This document shows positions 5,117 to 11,498 of a stretch of DNA of 22,126 nt, piece by piece. Source of the stretch: a virus; IMG/VR virus record IMGVR_UViG_3300025648_000100, positions 1-22,126 of that record. One strand, written 5' to 3'. The notes under the pieces are model-generated. The model was not told where the DNA came from. It saw only the letters and a program-made list of their open reading frames with translations, and did no database searches. The number at the start of each line of letters is the position of its first letter. Position 1 is the first letter of the stretch. A program made the position numbers and the translations under genes.

Positions 5117-7330
5117 TTAAAGTTCCAATGCTTCGCGCGCGATCCGTTCGTCGTCATCGCGGCGCTGCTGGAGTTTTTTGGTTTGCTGCTTCTCGCCCCT
5201 GACCGCGATTTGATGCGCGGCCACCGGCGATGTGACTGCGTCACGGCCACGAGCCTGCGGCTGGACCACGGTCACGAAGCCGTTGTTGTGGTCGCGCATG
5301 GCTTGCAGGCTGGCCTGCTCGCCGGCAGCGAGTTCGGTGGCGCGAGCCTTCGCCACATTGAGCGCGCCAACGGAATGCCGGATGGCGGCAGCCACGGCGT
5401 CGTGATCCGCGTGCCGGGCGAGGCCGCGCCGCAGCCAGGTGCCGAGAATGCCGCCGCGTCCGTCGGTCAGGGTGAGGAAGCGCGGATCGTCGGGGTTGAA
5501 ATAACAGAGGCACTTCGTTTCCGGTGCCAGGGCAAACTCCGGTGCCGGCGGCGCGAAGCGCAGAATCTTGCCCTCGTGCATGAACTCGATCTGGCCGTTG
5601 GCCTCGACGGGCCGGCGGCGCTGCGAGTGTTCGTAAAACGCGGTGATGATTTCCGGCGAGACACGCGTGAACCGGTTGGCATCGGGTCCGCCGATGGACA
5701 GCAGCCGGCCGGCGCGTTCGACGGGCGATTCCATCCGCACCCGGACTTTGCTGCCTTCCGGCGTTGCCCGGTGGCCGTCCGCCAGGACCCAGCAATCGTT
5801 GGTGGCATCATGCCACTCGACGATTTCCTCGAAGCCCTCGCAGTTGTGATCCGTGCGGAGATTTTGCAGCTTGAAGACCTCGAACAATTTCTCGCGCGCC
5901 TGGCTGATGGTCAGGACGGGATAGACCAGCTCCGCGCGATCCTCCGGGCGATGACTGGCCCAAATCTCCCTGGCCTCGTTCTCGCGGGCGGTGAGTTCCG
6001 CCGGGCGCTTGCCGTAGTGCGCGCCGATCTGGCCGGGGAAGTGCGAGGTCATCATGTGCTGAAGGCGGTTGAGGCTTTCCAGCATCGCCTTGCCCTTGGA
6101 ATTGCCCACGGCCTTTTCCCGGTAGCCCGCCGAGGATTTGCCGCCGATCATGGACGAGTAGGAGACGCCGATGCGGTCGCCGAGCATTTCCTCCAGCGCC
6201 ATGCGCGTGGCGTCGGCGAGCGTGGCCGTGCCGTGCTCGATCTTGGCGATGAGTTTCCACGGCGGCAGGCCGTAGGTTTCCAGCAGCCAGCCGAAGAGCT
6301 GCTTCATGTCCTGCAACTTCAGATGCTCCTGCGTGCCGTCGTCGCGGGCCAGCGCCGGCCGCATCCCGAAGCCGAGGAGCATCGTGGTGGCCACGTCGCG
6401 CGCGATCAAAATCCAGAGGTCGCAAATCTGCCCGGTCGCAATATCAATGACGCGGAAATCGCAGCGCACGTCGTCGAACTGGATCAGCTCCATGAATCGC
6501 AGCCCGGCGCGGGTGGAATGGGTTTGGGGCAAATAGGCCCGTGCGGCAGAGCACCCCTCGTGCCGGAGCGCCTTCACGGCTTTGGTGAACTTGGCGCGGG
6601 CCTTGAGCTGTTTGCGGATGTTGGACGATTCCCAACCGGCCGGCAGCAACGCGCGCTGCCGCAGCTCCCAATTTTCCTCGTAGCCTTTCACCGGCTCGGC
6701 CACTCCCTTGTTCGTCCGGCCCGTCGCCCACTGGCGGTGGATGGAGAGGATCGCCTGCTCGCCGGCATCGCCGCGCTTGAAGTCGCCCATGCGCGCGGAC
6801 ACATAATCCAGGAACGCATCCGGCAACCCGCGCTTCGATGCCTGCCACGCCGCGCCGGCCTTGGCGCGATTAACGAGCGTCAGCCAGTCCTGCTGCTTCA
6901 GCCACAGATCATATTTGCCGCGAAAGGTGTTGAGCGGGCCGAACTCGGTGTAGATCGTCAGCGCCTTGCGGCAGGCCGGCTGGACTTTGATGGCCGTTTT
7001 GCCGGTCGTTAATGCCTGGACAAACAGGACCGCCGCCTGCAAGCGCCGGACCGAGCCGCGCAGCTCCAGCGGCAGCCGGTAGAACAGGAACGGCTCCAAT
7101 TCCCACTTGGCCAGCGGCGCGCGGTTGCGGAGATATTCGCGCACGTCGGCGACCGGCTGTTCGGTCGCGCTGACCGTTCCATGTGGAACCAGCAAGCTGC
7201 TGGCGGCGGCGTTCAAAGAAACAACCGGCGCAGGCAACTCGCTCACGCGAGATTCGTGCAGGGTGACATCTTTCGGTTGTCCCTCACTTGAGCTTTGGGC
7301 CGGTTGAAAATTAGAGAGGTCGGAGATCAT
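5117..7330 (-). CDS. MuA-like DDE transposase
   Basis: The product from ATG 7330-7328 is 737 residues, near MuA length. Residues 60-270 are helical with basic segments, fitting the end-binding and catalytic-linker regions. The RNase H-like core starts at MELIQFDDVRCDF (about 280-292), with candidate first catalytic Asp 286 or 287 and the parallel strand CDLWILIARD. The second motif is KIEHGTAT (363-370), where an Asp is expected but Glu365 is seen. The last is KGKAMLESLNR (412-422), with Glu418. Spacings of about 79 and 53 residues resemble those of MuA. A Mu-type beta-barrel follows (about 515-595), and the C-terminus (about 640-737) is charged and helical, the region that contacts MuB in Mu. 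It catalyses strand transfer for replicative transposition. Long antisense open frames here are GC-driven shadows. Confidence 0.88.
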   Translation of the reverse strand: MISDLSNFQPAQSSSEGQPKDVTLHESRVSELPAPVVSLNAAASSLLVPHGTVSATEQPVADVREYLRNRAPLAKWELEPFLFYRLPLELRGSVRRLQAAVLFVQALTTGKTAIKVQPACRKALTIYTEFGPLNTFRGKYDLWLKQQDWLTLVNRAKAGAAWQASKRGLPDAFLDYVSARMGDFKRGDAGEQAILSIHRQWATGRTNKGVAEPVKGYEENWELRQRALLPAGWESSNIRKQLKARAKFTKAVKALRHEGCSAARAYLPQTHSTRAGLRFMELIQFDDVRCDFRVIDIATGQICDLWILIARDVATTMLLGFGMRPALARDDGTQEHLKLQDMKQLFGWLLETYGLPPWKLIAKIEHGTATLADATRMALEEMLGDRIGVSYSSMIGGKSSAGYREKAVGNSKGKAMLESLNRLQHMMTSHFPGQIGAHYGKRPAELTARENEAREIWASHRPEDRAELVYPVLTISQAREKLFEVFKLQNLRTDHNCEGFEEIVEWHDATNDCWVLADGHRATPEGSKVRVRMESPVERAGRLLSIGGPDANRFTRVSPEIITAFYEHSQRRRPVEANGQIEFMHEGKILRFAPPAPEFALAPETKCLCYFNPDDPRFLTLTDGRGGILGTWLRRGLARHADHDAVAAAIRHSVGALNVAKARATELAAGEQASLQAMRDHNNGFVTVVQPQARGRDAVTSPVAAHQIAVRGEKQQTKKLQQRRDDDERIAREALEL

Positions 7331-7363
7331 GGTGAATTTACGATTTAAGATTTACGATTTCTG
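7331..7363. repeat. AT-rich gene-end repeat, copy 1
   Basis: Read on the minus strand this is ATCGTAAATCTTAAATCG followed by TAAATTC. It shares the TCGTAAATC core with 9187-9212 and 11932-11957. It encodes the last residues (IVNLKS) and stop codon of the GNAT-like gene and fills the gap before the transposase start. The low GC contrasts with the flanks. Confidence 0.55.
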
Positions 7364-7640
7364 ATTTTGGCAGCCATTCAAACTCGGTGTTGCCGACGGC
7401 ATCTCTGCCGGCTGAACAAAAACCCAGCCGCCGATAGAAACGATGAAGGGCTGATTTTTTTCCAACCTCTGGAATGGCAGTCAGCCGGATCGCCAAGCCG
7501 AACTGTTGCAGGCCGAGAATGGCGCTGGTGCCGAGACCGCTGTTGCGATGCTCATGCCTCACGATCAAAAGGGTGACTTCCAGATGATCCGCGTGGTGGC
7601 GGACATTCATCGTGACTCCCGGCAGGTGGATTTTAATCAC
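7338..7640 (-). CDS. Minimal GNAT-like acetyltransferase (100 aa)
   Basis: ATG 7640-7638 overlaps the upstream stop as ATGA. The 100-residue product has the acetyl-CoA-binding motif of GNAT enzymes, HRNSGLGTSAILGLQQF (about 31-47, RxxGxG type), a beta strand with LTAIPEV, and the closing LHRFYRRLGF helix (about 65-74) typical of the family's C-terminal motif. The N-terminal GNAT part is short, so this is a minimal or trimmed domain. The acetyl acceptor is unknown. The last residues (IVNLKS) are encoded by a short AT-rich repeat that also supplies the stop. A role in modifying a host factor, or cargo status, is inference. Confidence 0.7.
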   Translation of the reverse strand: MIKIHLPGVTMNVRHHADHLEVTLLIVRHEHRNSGLGTSAILGLQQFGLAIRLTAIPEVGKKSALHRFYRRLGFCSAGRDAVGNTEFEWLPKSEIVNLKS

Positions 7641-8380
7641 TTGCCACCTCCGTGGTGTTTGATGTAGCCGCGCGCGGTTTCCATCGCCTTGTCGAGCGCC
7701 GCCAGCTCCGGCGTGCCGACGATCTCGCCGAGGCCGGCGTCGTCGCTCATCTGCAAAAGCCAGTCCGCAATCTCCTGCGCCTTCAGCGTGCGCTCGGTGA
7801 TGCGCTCCTGGCGTTCGAGTTCCTCGGCATTCGCCCGCTGCTCCTTCGTCGCGCCGCCTTCGCCCCTGCGCCGGCCGGCCTTGGGTTTTGTCGGGTCATC
7901 CTCGTTGGCCTGCTTCAATTCCAAAAACAACTGGCGGTAACTCTTGCCCGCGATCTCGGCGTCTATCTGTTCCCGCACCGCCTTCAATTCCGCCGGCACT
8001 TTTTTCAGCGGCAGCGCCAGCACTTCGTGGAGTTTATATTCGAGCCGCTGCTTCAGCGTGATGCCGAGCGCGTCGCCGACACCGGCCGCGACTTGTTTCC
8101 AGCGCTGAACCGTTCGCCAATTGCGTTTGCAGTTTGCCTCCACCCACGGGCCGAGCTGGCCATGCGGCAGATCGTCAGCCAGGCATTCAAGGAAAAATCC
8201 GACCTTCAAAATCCGGCATAGACCGGACTCGGCATCCTTGATAAGTTTATTCAGCTCCTTGGCGCGCTTCGCGTCGTTGCCGTGTTTCAGCGTCGGCACC
8301 TTGCCGATGACGGCCGGCAAATGCGTCTCACGAGACGTATTTGGCGACGGTCTTGATTTCTCAATTTTGTGATAGCTCAT
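7637..8380 (-). CDS. DUF3102-like phage protein (247 aa)
   Basis: The gene starts at ATG 8380 inside the end of the upstream gene (20-bp overlap) and ends overlapping the GNAT start as ATGA. Residues 38-110 contain ELNKLIKDAESGLCRILKVG, DLPHGQLGPWVEANC and WRTVQRWKQVA. This matches the DUF3102 pattern: a helix, then HGxFxxWxE, then an HTH-like helix that begins with S/TxRTxQRY-type residues. A basic linker KPKAGRRRGEGG (about 167-178) joins it to a C-terminal coiled coil with EELERQERITERTLKAQEIAD. DUF3102 proteins occur in phages and plasmids and are thought to bind DNA. The exact role is unknown; a regulator or replication partner is a fair guess. Confidence 0.65.
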   Translation of the reverse strand: MSYHKIEKSRPSPNTSRETHLPAVIGKVPTLKHGNDAKRAKELNKLIKDAESGLCRILKVGFFLECLADDLPHGQLGPWVEANCKRNWRTVQRWKQVAAGVGDALGITLKQRLEYKLHEVLALPLKKVPAELKAVREQIDAEIAGKSYRQLFLELKQANEDDPTKPKAGRRRGEGGATKEQRANAEELERQERITERTLKAQEIADWLLQMSDDAGLGEIVGTPELAALDKAMETARGYIKHHGGGK

Positions 8381-8684
8381 AGTGGCAGGCGGTAAATTCT
8401 TCCTTGGCGCGGAGCACGCCGTCTTCGATCAGGGCGCGGTCAATTTTTGAGAGCTGGCAGAACTTCTCGAAGTCGCCCTCATTCAGCAGCGCCTTGGCGG
8501 AGTAATACAAACTGTCGAGCATCCCGTTGACGTTGCTGATTTCTCCGGCAAGCTTCGTTAGCTCCTTGTTGTCCCAGGCGGCATTCTCGCCGCATAGTTT
8601 TTCCGACTTGATGAGCAGCGCGCCGAACTTCACGGCCAGCGCGTGCGCGTCGCCGGCAAGTTGGAGTGTGGTGGGATTGCTCAT
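8361..8684 (-). CDS. Hypothetical helical protein (107 aa)
   Basis: ATG 8684-8682 lies behind GGGGAGG and overlaps the upstream stop as ATGA, so the start is firm. The 107 residues are predicted mostly helical: HALAVKFGALLIKSEKL, then ELTKLAGEISNVNGMLDSLYYSAKALL, then EKFCQLSKIDRALIEDGVL. No membrane segment, signal or known motif is seen. The C-terminus overlaps the next gene by 20 bp in a different frame. The function is unknown. Confidence 0.6.
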   Translation of the reverse strand: MSNPTTLQLAGDAHALAVKFGALLIKSEKLCGENAAWDNKELTKLAGEISNVNGMLDSLYYSAKALLNEGDFEKFCQLSKIDRALIEDGVLRAKEEFTACHYELSQN

Positions 8685-9184
8685 TGCATCCTCCCCTGGA
8701 GAAATTTCTCGAAGCTCTCGCGGCTGATCGTCCACGTGCCGCCGGGGCCGGGCTGTGATTTCTTCAGCGCCACGAGCTGGCCGGCCAGGATCAGGTTCTC
8801 CACGTGGCCCCGGTCGCAGAGCAGCGCGCGGCGGATTTCCAGGCCGGTGACGACGGGTTTCTTGTGCGGCACCACGAGCCGGAAAATCTTGTCCCATTCC
8901 AGCTCGTGGTATTTGTTGCCGCCGGTCGCGCGGAAAAACTCAATGCTCTTGGTCAGCACGCGCAGCTCGCATTTGCCGAGATCGTCCACCGCGATGTTGA
9001 AGCCGATGAGGAAGCGGGACTCGACGAGTTCGCGTATCTGCTGCACGTCGATGTCGAACTCGCCGAGGTCGCGCAGGACGGTCTTCACATCGCTCACCGG
9101 CCGGAAGCGCGGATCGCGCAGGCCGAGCTGCGTCTGGATGCTGGGCGGCAGGAACTGAACCGGCTTGTCGGCGAGGGCGAGCAT
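8681..9184 (-). CDS. HTH/excisionase-like DNA-binding protein (167 aa)
   Basis: I start at ATG 9184-9182 (MLALADKPVQFLPP); the frame is open to 9241 but that part overlaps the AT-rich repeat. The N-terminal 100 residues include a DVKTVLRDLGEFDIDVQQIREL helix pair and a strand-rich region of uncertain fold. Residues 108-165 form a winged HTH resembling excisionase/MerR-like domains: VVTGLEIRRALLCDRGHVENLI, a GQL turn, a wing with PGPGGTW, and an ISRESFEKFLQ recognition-support helix. It probably binds DNA as a regulator or an accessory recombination factor in the early operon. Confidence 0.65.
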   Translation of the reverse strand: MLALADKPVQFLPPSIQTQLGLRDPRFRPVSDVKTVLRDLGEFDIDVQQIRELVESRFLIGFNIAVDDLGKCELRVLTKSIEFFRATGGNKYHELEWDKIFRLVVPHKKPVVTGLEIRRALLCDRGHVENLILAGQLVALKKSQPGPGGTWTISRESFEKFLQGRMQ

Positions 9185-9186
9185 AG

Positions 9187-9212
9187 GGCGATTTACAATT
9201 GATGATTTACGA
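9187..9212. repeat. AT-rich gene-end repeat, copy 2
   Basis: Minus-strand reading is ATCGTAAATCATCAATTG followed by TAAATCG. It encodes the last residues (IVNHQL) and the stop of the membrane-protein gene ending at 9193, and fills the gap before the HTH gene. The TCGTAAATC core is shared with copies at 7331-7363 and 11932-11957. Confidence 0.5.
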
Positions 9213-9369
9213 TGGCCGAGATCAGGGAGCAGATGCCCCACGCCACCAGCACGGAACCGATGACGCCGACAACGACGCCGACCAGAAAAACATTTCCCGC
9301 GCGCCGCCGGTCCGGGTGCGCATCCCAGGGATGCTTGATCGGCAGAAACTGGATGGGTTCATTATTCAT
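9193..9369 (-). CDS. Single-pass small membrane protein (58 aa)
   Basis: ATG 9369-9367 has GGAGG 5 nt upstream and lies within the end of the preceding gene (8-bp overlap). The 58 residues have a polar, basic N-terminal part (PWDAHPDRRRAGN) and one strong transmembrane helix at about 27-53 (VFLVGVVVGVIGSVLVAWGI). Basic residues before the helix favour an N-in orientation. The tail after it, IVNHQL, comes from the AT-rich repeat. The function is unknown. Superinfection exclusion or a membrane anchor for replication are possibilities without direct support. Confidence 0.6.
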   Translation of the reverse strand: MNNEPIQFLPIKHPWDAHPDRRRAGNVFLVGVVVGVIGSVLVAWGICSLISAIVNHQL

Positions 9370-9739
9370 GGGTTCCTCCTTTGTGATGCTTCTTGTTTGA
9401 TGCCTCGACACGTTCGCGGTCGGCGAGTTTTTCCCGGCGGATGCGTTTCCACTCATTGATGTCCTGCAACAGCAGCTTGACGCACCAGAGGCCGATTAGC
9501 ACCGCGATCAGAACCACGATGGCTACGATGGCCCCGGTCAAAATCCAGAGCGGGTTGCGCGCGGGAACGGTGATGATGGCGGTGGAAAAGAGGGCAGCCG
9601 ATGGGGACGTATCCGCGCTCGGCAAACACACGGTCAGAAGTGCGCTGCTGGCAACTGGGGAAGATGCCGTGGACCAGCAGCGCGCCACCGTCCCCTGACG
9701 GAACCCTAAACCACGGCAAATTTTGGAAATCGTTTTCAC
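9362..9739 (-). CDS. Membrane protein with C-terminal TM and charged tail (125 aa)
   Basis: The chosen start is GTG 9739-9737, overlapping the Ner-like stop as GTGA and preceded by GGAGGTG. The open frame extends to 9934 but would cover the whole Ner-like gene. Residues 1-60 are Ser/Ala-rich with moderately hydrophobic stretches. A strong membrane helix spans about 64-88 (LWILTGAIVAIVVLIAVLIG). The tail is charged (WKRIRREKLADRERVEASNKK). It resembles small phage membrane proteins but has no clear family. It and the next gene are two membrane proteins placed at the head of the early operon. Confidence 0.6.
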   Translation of the reverse strand: MKTISKICRGLGFRQGTVARCWSTASSPVASSALLTVCLPSADTSPSAALFSTAIITVPARNPLWILTGAIVAIVVLIAVLIGLWCVKLLLQDINEWKRIRREKLADRERVEASNKKHHKGGTHE

Positions 9740-9897
9740 CGCGCACCTCCGTTTTTCAGGGCGTGGTAGCGGTTGGAAAGTGAGCGGCTGGAGCGGTGGC
9801 CGCGCAAGACCCGGTTGAGATGCTCGCGGGTGACCCCCAAAATGGCGGCGGCCTGCGTTTGAGATAAAGGCTTGTAAGTTTTCTTTCGGACTGACAT
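9736..9897 (-). CDS. Ner/Cro-like small HTH regulator (53 aa)
   Basis: ATG 9897-9895 gives 53 residues (MSVRKKTYKP); the frame extends upstream to 9918, but that start would fall at the expected transcription start. The core is LSQTQAAAILGVTREHLNRVLRG, a compact HTH with the A..LGVT turn, followed by a short basic tail. It is the first gene of the leftward operon and lies opposite the XRE repressor, the place held by ner in Mu. Ner-type proteins repress both early and repressor promoters during lytic growth. One copy of the TTGTAAGTTTT repeat lies within its first codons (9872-9882). Confidence 0.75.
   Translation of the reverse strand: MSVRKKTYKPLSQTQAAAILGVTREHLNRVLRGHRSSRSLSNRYHALKNGGAR
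9872..9882 (+). promoter_or_regulatory. Operator-like repeat TTGTAAGTTTT, copy 1
   Basis: This 11-mer recurs in inverted orientation at 9933-9943 (exact) and 9966-9976 (one mismatch). All three lie within 105 bp around the divergent switch. This copy is inside the first codons of the Ner-like gene, downstream of its proposed promoter. Confidence 0.45.
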
Positions 9898-9906
9898 TGT
9901 TGCGTA

Positions 9907-9918
9907 GTGACGGGTCAC
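9907..9918. promoter_or_regulatory. Palindrome GTGAC-GG-GTCAC at the early transcript start
   Basis: This is a perfect 5-bp inverted repeat around GG. It falls at about +1 to +12 of the proposed leftward transcript. It could be a second operator or a leader hairpin. Confidence 0.4.
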
Positions 9919-9924
9919 AAGACG

Positions 9925-9952
9925 AATGTAACAAAACTTACAACCTCGTCAA
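9925..9952 (-). promoter_or_regulatory. Leftward early promoter with overlapping operator
   Basis: On the minus strand the -35 box TTGACG (9952-9947) and the -10 box TACATT (9930-9925) are 16 bp apart. They match the sigma-70 consensus 5/6 and 4/6. Transcription would start near 9918, about 20 nt before the Ner-like start codon. The inverted repeat TGTAA-CAAAAC-TTACA (plus 9927-9942) covers the spacer and half of the -10 box, where a bound repressor would block polymerase. Confidence 0.55.
9933..9943 (-). promoter_or_regulatory. Operator-like repeat, copy 2
   Basis: Read on the minus strand this is TTGTAAGTTTT, identical to 9872-9882. It overlaps the right half of the TGTAA/TTACA inverted repeat inside the proposed early promoter. 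Confidence 0.45.
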
Positions 9953-9958
9953 CAGATT

Positions 9959-10336
9959 ATGAAAGAAAAGTTACAATTTGCGGATCGGCTGTCCGAGTTA
10001 ATGCTCAAGCATGGAGGTTTGAACGCGCACCAGTTGAGCAAAGTCGTGGGCCTTTCCCATGTCACCATCGGGAATTATCTGGTGGGGAAGCCGCCGAAAT
10101 CACTGCACCTGGTAAGCATCGCGCAATATTTCCATGTCTCCACGGACTGGCTGCTGGGTTTGAGGGGTGAGGGAATGTATGATGAGAAGGGCGGCATCAA
10201 GCCGGGCTTTGAAACGGGAATGGTTTTAAATGATGCGCCGCCTAAAAAAGAAATTGCCCGGCTGACTAAAATCGCCGACGGTCTCGCTGATCAACTGTCC
10301 GAATTAAGAAAAACCATCAAGGAACTTGAACCATGA
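9959..10336 (+). CDS. XRE-family phage repressor (C-like, 125 aa)
   Basis: ATG 9959 begins a 125-residue protein. Residues 5-67 are a canonical XRE helix-turn-helix: FADRLSELMLKHGG, HQLSKVVGLSHVTIGNYLVGK, and the closing LVSIAQYFHVSTDWLLGL signature. Residues 70-97 are a linker and 98-125 a predicted coiled coil (IARLTKIADGLADQLSELRKTIKEL) that could dimerise it. There is no LexA/CI-type peptidase domain, so classic RecA-triggered self-cleavage is not expected. It is divergent from the Ner-like gene, the arrangement expected for an immunity repressor. Its first codons contain a third operator-like repeat (9966-9976), which suggests autoregulation. The next gene overlaps its stop as ATGA. Confidence 0.8.
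   Translation: MKEKLQFADRLSELMLKHGGLNAHQLSKVVGLSHVTIGNYLVGKPPKSLHLVSIAQYFHVSTDWLLGLRGEGMYDEKGGIKPGFETGMVLNDAPPKKEIARLTKIADGLADQLSELRKTIKELEP
9966..9976 (-). promoter_or_regulatory. Operator-like repeat, copy 3
   Basis: Minus-strand reading is TTGTAACTTTT, one base different from copies 1 and 2. It lies at codons 3-6 of the XRE repressor gene and could mediate autoregulation. Confidence 0.35.
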
Positions 10337-10641
10337 AAAATCTATTCTGCCTCATCGTCGCTGGTGCGCTGCTCGGCGCTTTCTCAACCAATGCCCAGGA
10401 CGACTCGATTCAAATTACAAACAGCGACTTAAAAATTCCATCGAACTGGCGGCTCGTAACTGTGGTTAAAGACAGGGAGGTTGCCGGCTTGATTGGATAC
10501 ACGCTCTGGTTCCAGGACCCATCTGGATCAGTTCACGCGATTAGCACAAGCCGTGACTTAATGGGCAAATATAAAATCACTCCCGAAATCACGGTGTTTT
10601 CTTCCACTACTAATTCTACTGCCCAATTATCACCAAAATAA
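10333..10641 (+). CDS. Secreted small protein co-transcribed with the repressor (102 aa)
   Basis: ATG 10333 overlaps the repressor stop as ATGA. The first 22 residues form a clear signal peptide: MKN, a hydrophobic core LFCLIVAGALLGAF and an STNAQDD cleavage region with A at -1. The mature part, about 80 residues, looks strand-rich (WRLVTVVKDREVAGLIGYTLWFQD, then GSVHAISTS) with Ser/Thr-rich ends. No family is recognised. Coupling to the repressor implies expression in the lysogen, so a lysogenic-conversion or superinfection-exclusion role in the periplasm is an inference from position. Confidence 0.65.
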   Translation: MKNLFCLIVAGALLGAFSTNAQDDSIQITNSDLKIPSNWRLVTVVKDREVAGLIGYTLWFQDPSGSVHAISTSRDLMGKYKITPEITVFSSTTNSTAQLSPK

Positions 10642-10677
10642 TTCCCGCCATAGATAAGTAAATCTCCCGCACAAAAA

Positions 10678-11202
10678 ATGAACTGGTGGTTTCCTCTCGC
10701 GATGGTTTGCATCGCGGCTGGCTTAATTTTCTTCGCGGGCTGGATCGCAGAAAAAAAACGGAATCAAGACAGCTTTGAAGCGCCGAAACCGCAAATTGAA
10801 ATTCCAAAAATAAAAGTGAGCTTCGGGCGTTCTGCTCCGACGCCGGATGCTGAAGCTGAAAAGAAATGGGTGGATTTAGTAGGTGAGAAAGTAATCTCTG
10901 ATATAAACCGAAAGTCGGCGGAGGCGCGAAAAAAGCAGGATAAGTTTTACGATCATCTAGCCAAACTGAAATATCCTCTTAGCAAACCTTCGGTCAGAAA
11001 ATTCACCAGGTTCCGGCTTCAAGAAATGCGGGACGCGGGAATTGAATTCGTGAGGTTGTTGCCAAGCCCCAATCCGCCCATGCGCTGCGCCTCGTGTCTG
11101 GAGTTGCAGGGAATGCGGATTCCGATTGCGGACGCGACGCTCCTGCCATTTCCCGATTGCGACGCCAAACATTGCGGCTGCATTTGGCTCGCTGTCAAAT
11201 GA
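10678..11202 (+). CDS. Membrane-anchored protein with C-terminal Cys/His cluster (174 aa)
   Basis: ATG 10678 follows a 36-bp spacer. Residues 3-23 form one membrane helix (FPLAMVCIAAGLIFFAGWIA) followed by KKR, favouring a cytoplasmic C-terminus. Residues 28-60 are a Pro-rich linker and 58-118 charged helices. The C-terminal 55 residues hold C137, C140, C161, H165, C166 and C168 around a GIEFVRLLPSPNPPMRC strand and an LPFPDC turn. The C-x2-C plus C-x3-HC-x-C pattern resembles the Cys-rich tails of MuF/SPP1-gp7-type proteins and probably binds zinc. The function is unknown. It belongs to the probable lysogen-expressed group with the repressor and the secreted protein. Confidence 0.65.
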   Translation: MNWWFPLAMVCIAAGLIFFAGWIAEKKRNQDSFEAPKPQIEIPKIKVSFGRSAPTPDAEAEKKWVDLVGEKVISDINRKSAEARKKQDKFYDHLAKLKYPLSKPSVRKFTRFRLQEMRDAGIEFVRLLPSPNPPMRCASCLELQGMRIPIADATLLPFPDCDAKHCGCIWLAVK

Positions 11203-11273
11203 CGCCGCCGGAGTATAAACCCTTTTCATAAAATCTTGCCAAAGACAGTAGGTTTCTGATTTAGTGGCAGCAC

Positions 11274-11287
11274 GGCCCGGCCGGGCC
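11274..11287. repeat. Perfect GC palindrome GGCCCGGCCGGGCC
   Basis: A 14-bp perfect palindrome in the 296-bp spacer. There is no loop and no T-run, so it is not a standard terminator. It may be a protein site or, as part of a longer RNA, a stem. Confidence 0.35.
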
Positions 11288-11414
11288 CTTGATTCTTCCT
11301 TCGCCGGCCATTTCCAGAAAAACCGCGAGACCGCGATGGTCGCGTATTATCTTTTCCGACTTCTGGCATTGTTGCGGCCGTGAACAACGCGACATCCGTT
11401 CAACTCAAAACTCT

Positions 11415-11477
11415 CCCTCGCCTGGGACTTTCCTCCGGTGCGCGGTCGCGCGCGTCCCACTCTGTCCTGGGCGAGGG
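11415..11477 (+). promoter_or_regulatory. Nested stem-loop RNA leader of the lipoprotein gene
   Basis: CCCTCGCC (11415-11422) pairs exactly with GGCGAGGG (11470-11477). Immediately inside, TGGGAC (11423-11428) pairs with GTCCCA (11454-11459). Within that, GCGC (11440-11443) pairs with GCGC (11448-11451) across a GGTC loop. The structure ends about 21 nt before the ATG at 11499, a good place for a translation-control or mRNA-stabilising leader. Confidence 0.5.
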
Positions 11478-11498
11478 GTATTCAACCAAAGGCTAAAC

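Larger units (their letters stand above)
11203..11498. other. Non-coding spacer of about 296 bp before the lipoprotein gene
   Basis: I see no convincing gene on either strand. The frame of the lipoprotein stays open back to 11289, but that part reads as low-quality Arg/Ser/Pro sequence. The stretch holds the 14-bp palindrome GGCCCGGCCGGGCC (11274-11287) and a nested stem-loop (11415-11477). A weak sigma-70-like pair, TTGCCA (11236-11241) and TTTAGT (11260-11265), could start rightward transcription here. It is the largest gap in the window and the boundary between the regulatory group and the rest of the rightward genes, so a late promoter or an element end could lie here. Confidence 0.45.

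Noticed and set aside
5183-7012. 609-aa open frame antisense to the transposase.
   Set aside because: The transposase has clear family motifs on the other strand. High GC removes stop codons from the antisense frame; composition is Arg/Gly/His-rich without motifs.
11236-11265. Strong late promoter in the 296-bp gap.
   Set aside because: The -35-like TTGCCA is fair but the -10-like TTTAGT matches only 4/6 with an 18-bp spacer, so it is mentioned only as weak.
11289-11498. N-terminal extension of the lipoprotein gene.
   Set aside because: It would bury the clear signal peptide and lipobox that follow ATG 11499, and the region forms strong RNA structure.
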